Assembly (NCBI RefSeq): GCF_021130785.1
Contig: NW_025777470.1
Location: 1-64,000 of the forward strand
DNA from: Homalodisca vitripennis
Lineage: Eukaryota; Arthropoda; Insecta; Hemiptera; Cicadellidae
Length of the DNA stretch: 64,000 nucleotides
Direction: 5' to 3'
The notes below the pieces were generated by a model, which was given only the letters and a program-made list of their open reading frames with translations, made no database searches and was not told the DNA's origin. Position 1 is the stretch's first letter; each line of letters opens with the position of its first letter. Shown one piece after another: positions 60,431-64,000 of the stretch. The position numbers and the translations under genes are program-made.

Positions 60431-61623
60431 GCTTCACTTAGAATTTAAACTCTAACAATTATTTTTTTTTATAACTTAATAGTTAAGAACAGTAAGATAT
60501 TAAGTACTCATCTAACCGGTGGTGTTCAATTACTAATTATAATTATGTACCACGTTAATAGTAATGGGTAGTCACCATTTAAAAACTACTCTCCCTTCAA
60601 CACATTATTTCATGCATCAAACACTGGAAATGGTTTAGAGTAAAGTTGGATTTTAAATTTATAATGTGTGAAATATAATATACCACTACTTCTTTATTAC
60701 TGAATGGTAATATTAGTTTAAATTTATTTACAACTTATTAATAAATATCTATTAATGTCGTATTTTTCTAGATAAAACCGATGTGTTGTTAGAGCCCATA
60801 AACTAATAATAATCTGTTAGGTACAATTGTTCTATGCATTTATAAACGATGTATTTGAATAAATTTAAGAGTATACTTACTTCAAAAACGATTAATACGT
60901 GTATTTTATGTGTTGTGCATTTATTGATTAAATGACTATATCTTTCATATATAATGAATCAAAAATAGCTTTTTTATTAGTACAAATTATAGTACTGACC
61001 AGTATAAAATATAATGTGTATCGTACATGAAAACTGTATATACAAGGTTTTATGGATTATTATCAACAAAATTCAAGATATCAAGAATTCCTTATATTTT
61101 ATTTAAACTGCGTAAAAATATTAATACACTTGATGATTTGTGAAATTACAAAATTATCTTGTACATTAAATTGTGAGGATTTTTTCTCCCCTTAAATGTA
61201 ATATTAACCCTATCACCCTTGCTGTTAAAAAATTACATGGATCAAATATCTGTAGTAACGGATATTGAATATTAAAAAAACTCTTATTCAAACACATTAA
61301 TAAATTAATTGAATACAGAAAACTAATTATATCTAATCCTATTGCAGAGTCATGCCGCTGGGTTAAATTGGTTGACCAATCTTCCGTTGAAATAATATTA
61401 TCCATCAATGTCGTATCTAGAGTAAAAACCTATATGTTGTAAGAGCCAATGCATTAAAAATAATTTGTTATTTGCAACTTTTTCATGCATTAAAACCCTT
61501 GCTACTTAAATTAATGTGGAGAATACTTATATATAACAAAATTTAAAAGCTACTAATTTGTGGTTTTTAAGTGTTATGCAATTTTTATTTAAATTTATAT
61601 ATATTTTATATAAAATAATTAAC

Positions 61624-61624
61624 A

Positions 61625-61657
<33 letters not shown>

Positions 61658-61727
61658 ATATAAAATTATGTTTATATTTATAATTATATATACATATATA
61701 TATATATTATATACATACATATATAAT
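61624..61727. repeat. AT dinucleotide-rich tract
   Basis: Two (TA)n runs (about 61,624-61,665 and 61,686-61,727) separated by AT-rich DNA. Confidence 0.9.
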
Positions 61728-61877
61728 TTAAAATACTTATTTTACTGACCATTAAAAGATTTAATGTTTGCAACTTTCATGAAACTGCTTATTTATAGAA
61801 TGGTTTTATAGATTATTATTAAGTTTTGAAGGAAATCCTATTAAGAGATTTTTGGATCTACTCTTCATTTAATTTAA

Positions 61878-62273
61878 GGGGGTTCGGTATGCCCTATCCT
61901 TCCCATGTTAATTTAGCCAATTCTATGTACCTTTTTCTCAGAAACCTTTAAAGCTATCATTATCAAACTTTAGGACACTACTATTTAGACCTTTGTTAAC
62001 ATTTAGAGCGGAAGACATTATAAAAATCTATTTTAAATTTATTATTAAAAAATTATAATTATAAATTATTTTACAAAAAAATTAATAAATTTTTTATTTA
62101 CAACAAATTAAATAAAAACTTCTTTTTTTAACTTTTTTCCCCTCTAAATGTTAACAAAGGTCTAAAATAGTAGTGTCCTAAAGTTTGATGATGATAGCTT
62201 TAAAGGTTTCTGAGAAAAAGGTACATAAAATTGGTCAAATTAACATGGGAAGGATAGGGCATACCGAACCCCC
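61878..62273. mobile_element. MITE with about 135 bp inverted repeats, TTAA at both edges
   Basis: 396 bp. The left end GGGGGTTCGGTATGCCCTAT and the right end ATAGGGCATACCGAACCCCC are perfect inverted copies, and pairing continues for about 135 bp to AACATTTAGAG with few differences. The middle is almost pure A and T. TTAA abuts both ends (61,874-61,877 and 62,274-62,277). F2 has a single TTAA at the matching place (21,671-21,674), so the duplicated target lies within TTAA. That fits a PIF/Harbinger-like 3 bp duplication (TTA or TAA) or a piggyBac-like TTAA; the G-run ends favour the former. Confidence 0.85.
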
Positions 62274-64000
62274 TTAAGCGACTTAATATGATTAACACAG
62301 TTATTGATTTATGAAATAACATATCTATCCAATACAATAAATTGTAAGGATTCTTTTCTTCGTAACTTTATTATAAACCCTGGAACCCTTGCAATTAAAA
62401 AATTATTTACATGAAATATTTGCAATAAAGGGGAATTATAATGTAGACATTCTAATTGAACTAACATGCTTGCAGCAAAATTTCTTGAATATTCGAGTAA
62501 GTTAATCTGATTGAAGGAGTCTACAAACATAGCGATTCATTATACTTTCAGATGCAATCTCTGGTAATGTCAAGCAAACACTTGAACTCTAAGAAAAGTG
62601 TGTTCTCTACAACTAATTTAGTCACAACAGACACAGTCGGGTTTTTATTGACGTTATAATAACCCATCTGTATATAAGGTTAAAATAGAATTTGTTCAAT
62701 GTAATTTATTACATGGAGTTTATAGTGAATAACGCTACTGATTGTTATTATTGTATAATATTCTACAACAGATTAATAATACACAAATATATAGTTAACA
62801 GAAACCTTAATTTCGTTTTGTAGTAATATTCTAAACATGATAATTGTTCTCTGTGACGGATATATAACACGCATTAGTACTTCATTATTTTATTACTTAT
62901 TTACATCTCTACACCGTTACATACTATATGATACATCAGCTAACTTAGCAGATTAAATGTTAGGGAAGCCTATCACTCGAGGCGCTAGAAACAGTGCATT
63001 ACTTCTCGTCTGTAATGTCTGTCTATTAGTCAGTTTGCCTATACGCTCATTAGTTTGTTTGTAAGAAAACTGACATATAGACTTGTTATTGGCCTTAAAT
63101 CTTCTTTTTTAAGAGAAAACTCGAATTCCGTATTGGTGGATGTCACTCTGTAGGTTTTGACAAAAGATCAGTATATACTTTTAAAATTGGCAATAAAGGT
63201 AATATAGTGATGGATACGTGAAAATCACAAAAGTAAAATACGAACTTACAAAAATCTTACTTTTTGTATGAAATAAAGTATCATGTGTAGGCCTATGTAA
63301 TTAACTATGGATTGGAAATTTTACATGATAACTTACGGAAGCCTGTTAGAATTTTTTATGCACTATTGAGGAAAATAGTAATATGTACATGGTGGAAACA
63401 GCTATTTTAATAAGAAATGCATATAATTTTGTATTAAATTAAAAGCAAGGTTGTGAAGAATTATAATCATTTTATTAATTATTCACACAAAGTATTCTAC
63501 CTTTGAGGATCCAGGAGTGTCGTGTTTAAGTATTTTAGGATAGAGTAATAAATTTAACCGACCGAAAAAAACGCAACAGTCCTAATTTGGTTAGGGAGGA
63601 AATATAAACCATCTTAATATTCTCATTTCTGATATTTTTCCATCATGTTGAAAGGGATGATACTAAAAACGCGAAACACACTTTTCTTTACTTGGTTTTA
63701 AAAGGCGTTATAGTAATGTGTAATTTGACCTTTGTTTACATTTCATCTTTTCGATATTCTAATCCATCCACTTCATCGACATCCTATTTCACGAAATATT
63801 TAAACAGTTACCTCTAACTTTAAGTGAAAACATTCTAGGTAATAACGATTTATTTTACATAAGGTTTCAAGATTACACAATTCCAGACTTTCAGAGTTCA
63901 TTAACATGCTAAACATTAAGTTGTTTTACCATCCGGTTTTTATAAATTAACTTTAAAACAACAATGCTTTCCTAGTGTTATATTTCATTATAAGTGCCAT

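Larger units (their letters stand above)
61000..62545 (+). repeat. Tandem duplication private to F4, about 1 kb unit
   Basis: The GAAACTG...TTTTATnGATTATTAT, TTGATnTGTGAAATnAC and TTAAAAAATTAnATGnAnnAAATATnTG landmarks occur at about 61,029-61,255 and again at 61,780-62,420. F2 has the segment once (21,565-21,830), and F1 has lost it. Confidence 0.6.
54366..64000 (+). repeat. Large repeat unit, copy F4 (forward, runs off the window)
   Basis: 54,375-57,480 is collinear with F2 17,190-20,300. From 57,003 it is collinear with F1 from position 1, ending at the window edge opposite F1 about 5,800. It carries private insertions (MITEs at 55,296 and 61,878) and a private tandem duplication near 61-62.5 kb. 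Frames of 60 to 90 codons inside (55,861, 58,172, 58,764, 61,166, 62,309) do not hold up in F1 or F2. Confidence 0.8.

Noticed and set aside
1..64000. Endogenous virus or large DNA transposon (Maverick/Polinton) as the source of the unit
   Set aside because: No polymerase, integrase, capsid or protease motifs were seen in any frame of any copy.

Overview
This is an AT-rich stretch (roughly 70 percent A+T by eye) of a nuclear eukaryotic genome. There is no bacterial gene layout and no complete recognisable gene. The Tc1/mariner-superfamily transposon, the tRNA-derived SINE-like repeats, the miniature inverted-repeat elements (MITEs) and the (TA)n/(CA)n microsatellites all fit an insect. The type of transposase and SINE makes me lean weakly towards a hemipteran, but species is not determinable here. 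All homology statements below come from comparing parts of the window with each other by eye; no alignment or database search was run.

The main content is an array of diverged copies of one 6 to 11 kb unit in alternating orientation. Reading the + strand: F1 (1-9,300, forward), R1 (10,080-16,150, reverse), F2 (16,240/17,190-24,720, forward), R3 (26,340-27,760, reverse and truncated), an unrelated block (27,760-32,985), F3 (32,985-43,700, forward, with an internal tandem duplication), R2 (43,960-50,470, reverse) and F4 (54,366-64,000, forward, running off the window). F1 pairs best with F4, R1 with R2, and the F2-R3 junction region with the F3-R2 junction region. R1 and F2 are inverted homologues of each other, shown by three well-separated anchors in the expected order. 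Diagnostic modules recur in these units: the X block, a GGT-repeat block, tandem repeats that carry a hairpin, a GC-richer block ending in a TATA-like sequence, a CCAAT block, and a block with a splice-donor-like site.

Later insertions decorate the array. They are a 2.34 kb mariner-type element with about 400 bp inverted ends and a broken transposase (50,488-52,826), MITEs at 53,557-53,721, 55,296-55,700 and 61,878-62,273, and a probable non-autonomous element at 40,757-41,573. The 61,878 element has a usable empty site in paralogous copies. Two tRNA-like SINE heads lie among (TA)n tracts at 25.8-26.2 kb, at the F2/R3 turning point.

Coding potential is slight. R1 holds a 154-codon minus-strand reading frame whose start and N-terminus are recognisable, but damaged, in R2 and R3. 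A 58-codon protein-like frame followed by AATAAA lies at 30,099-30,275 in the non-repeat block. Neither is identified. Nothing in the window forms an operon or pathway. The best reading is a heterochromatic or ampliconic insect region built by repeated inverted and tandem duplication. Part of F1 looks as if its consensus may be poorly polished.
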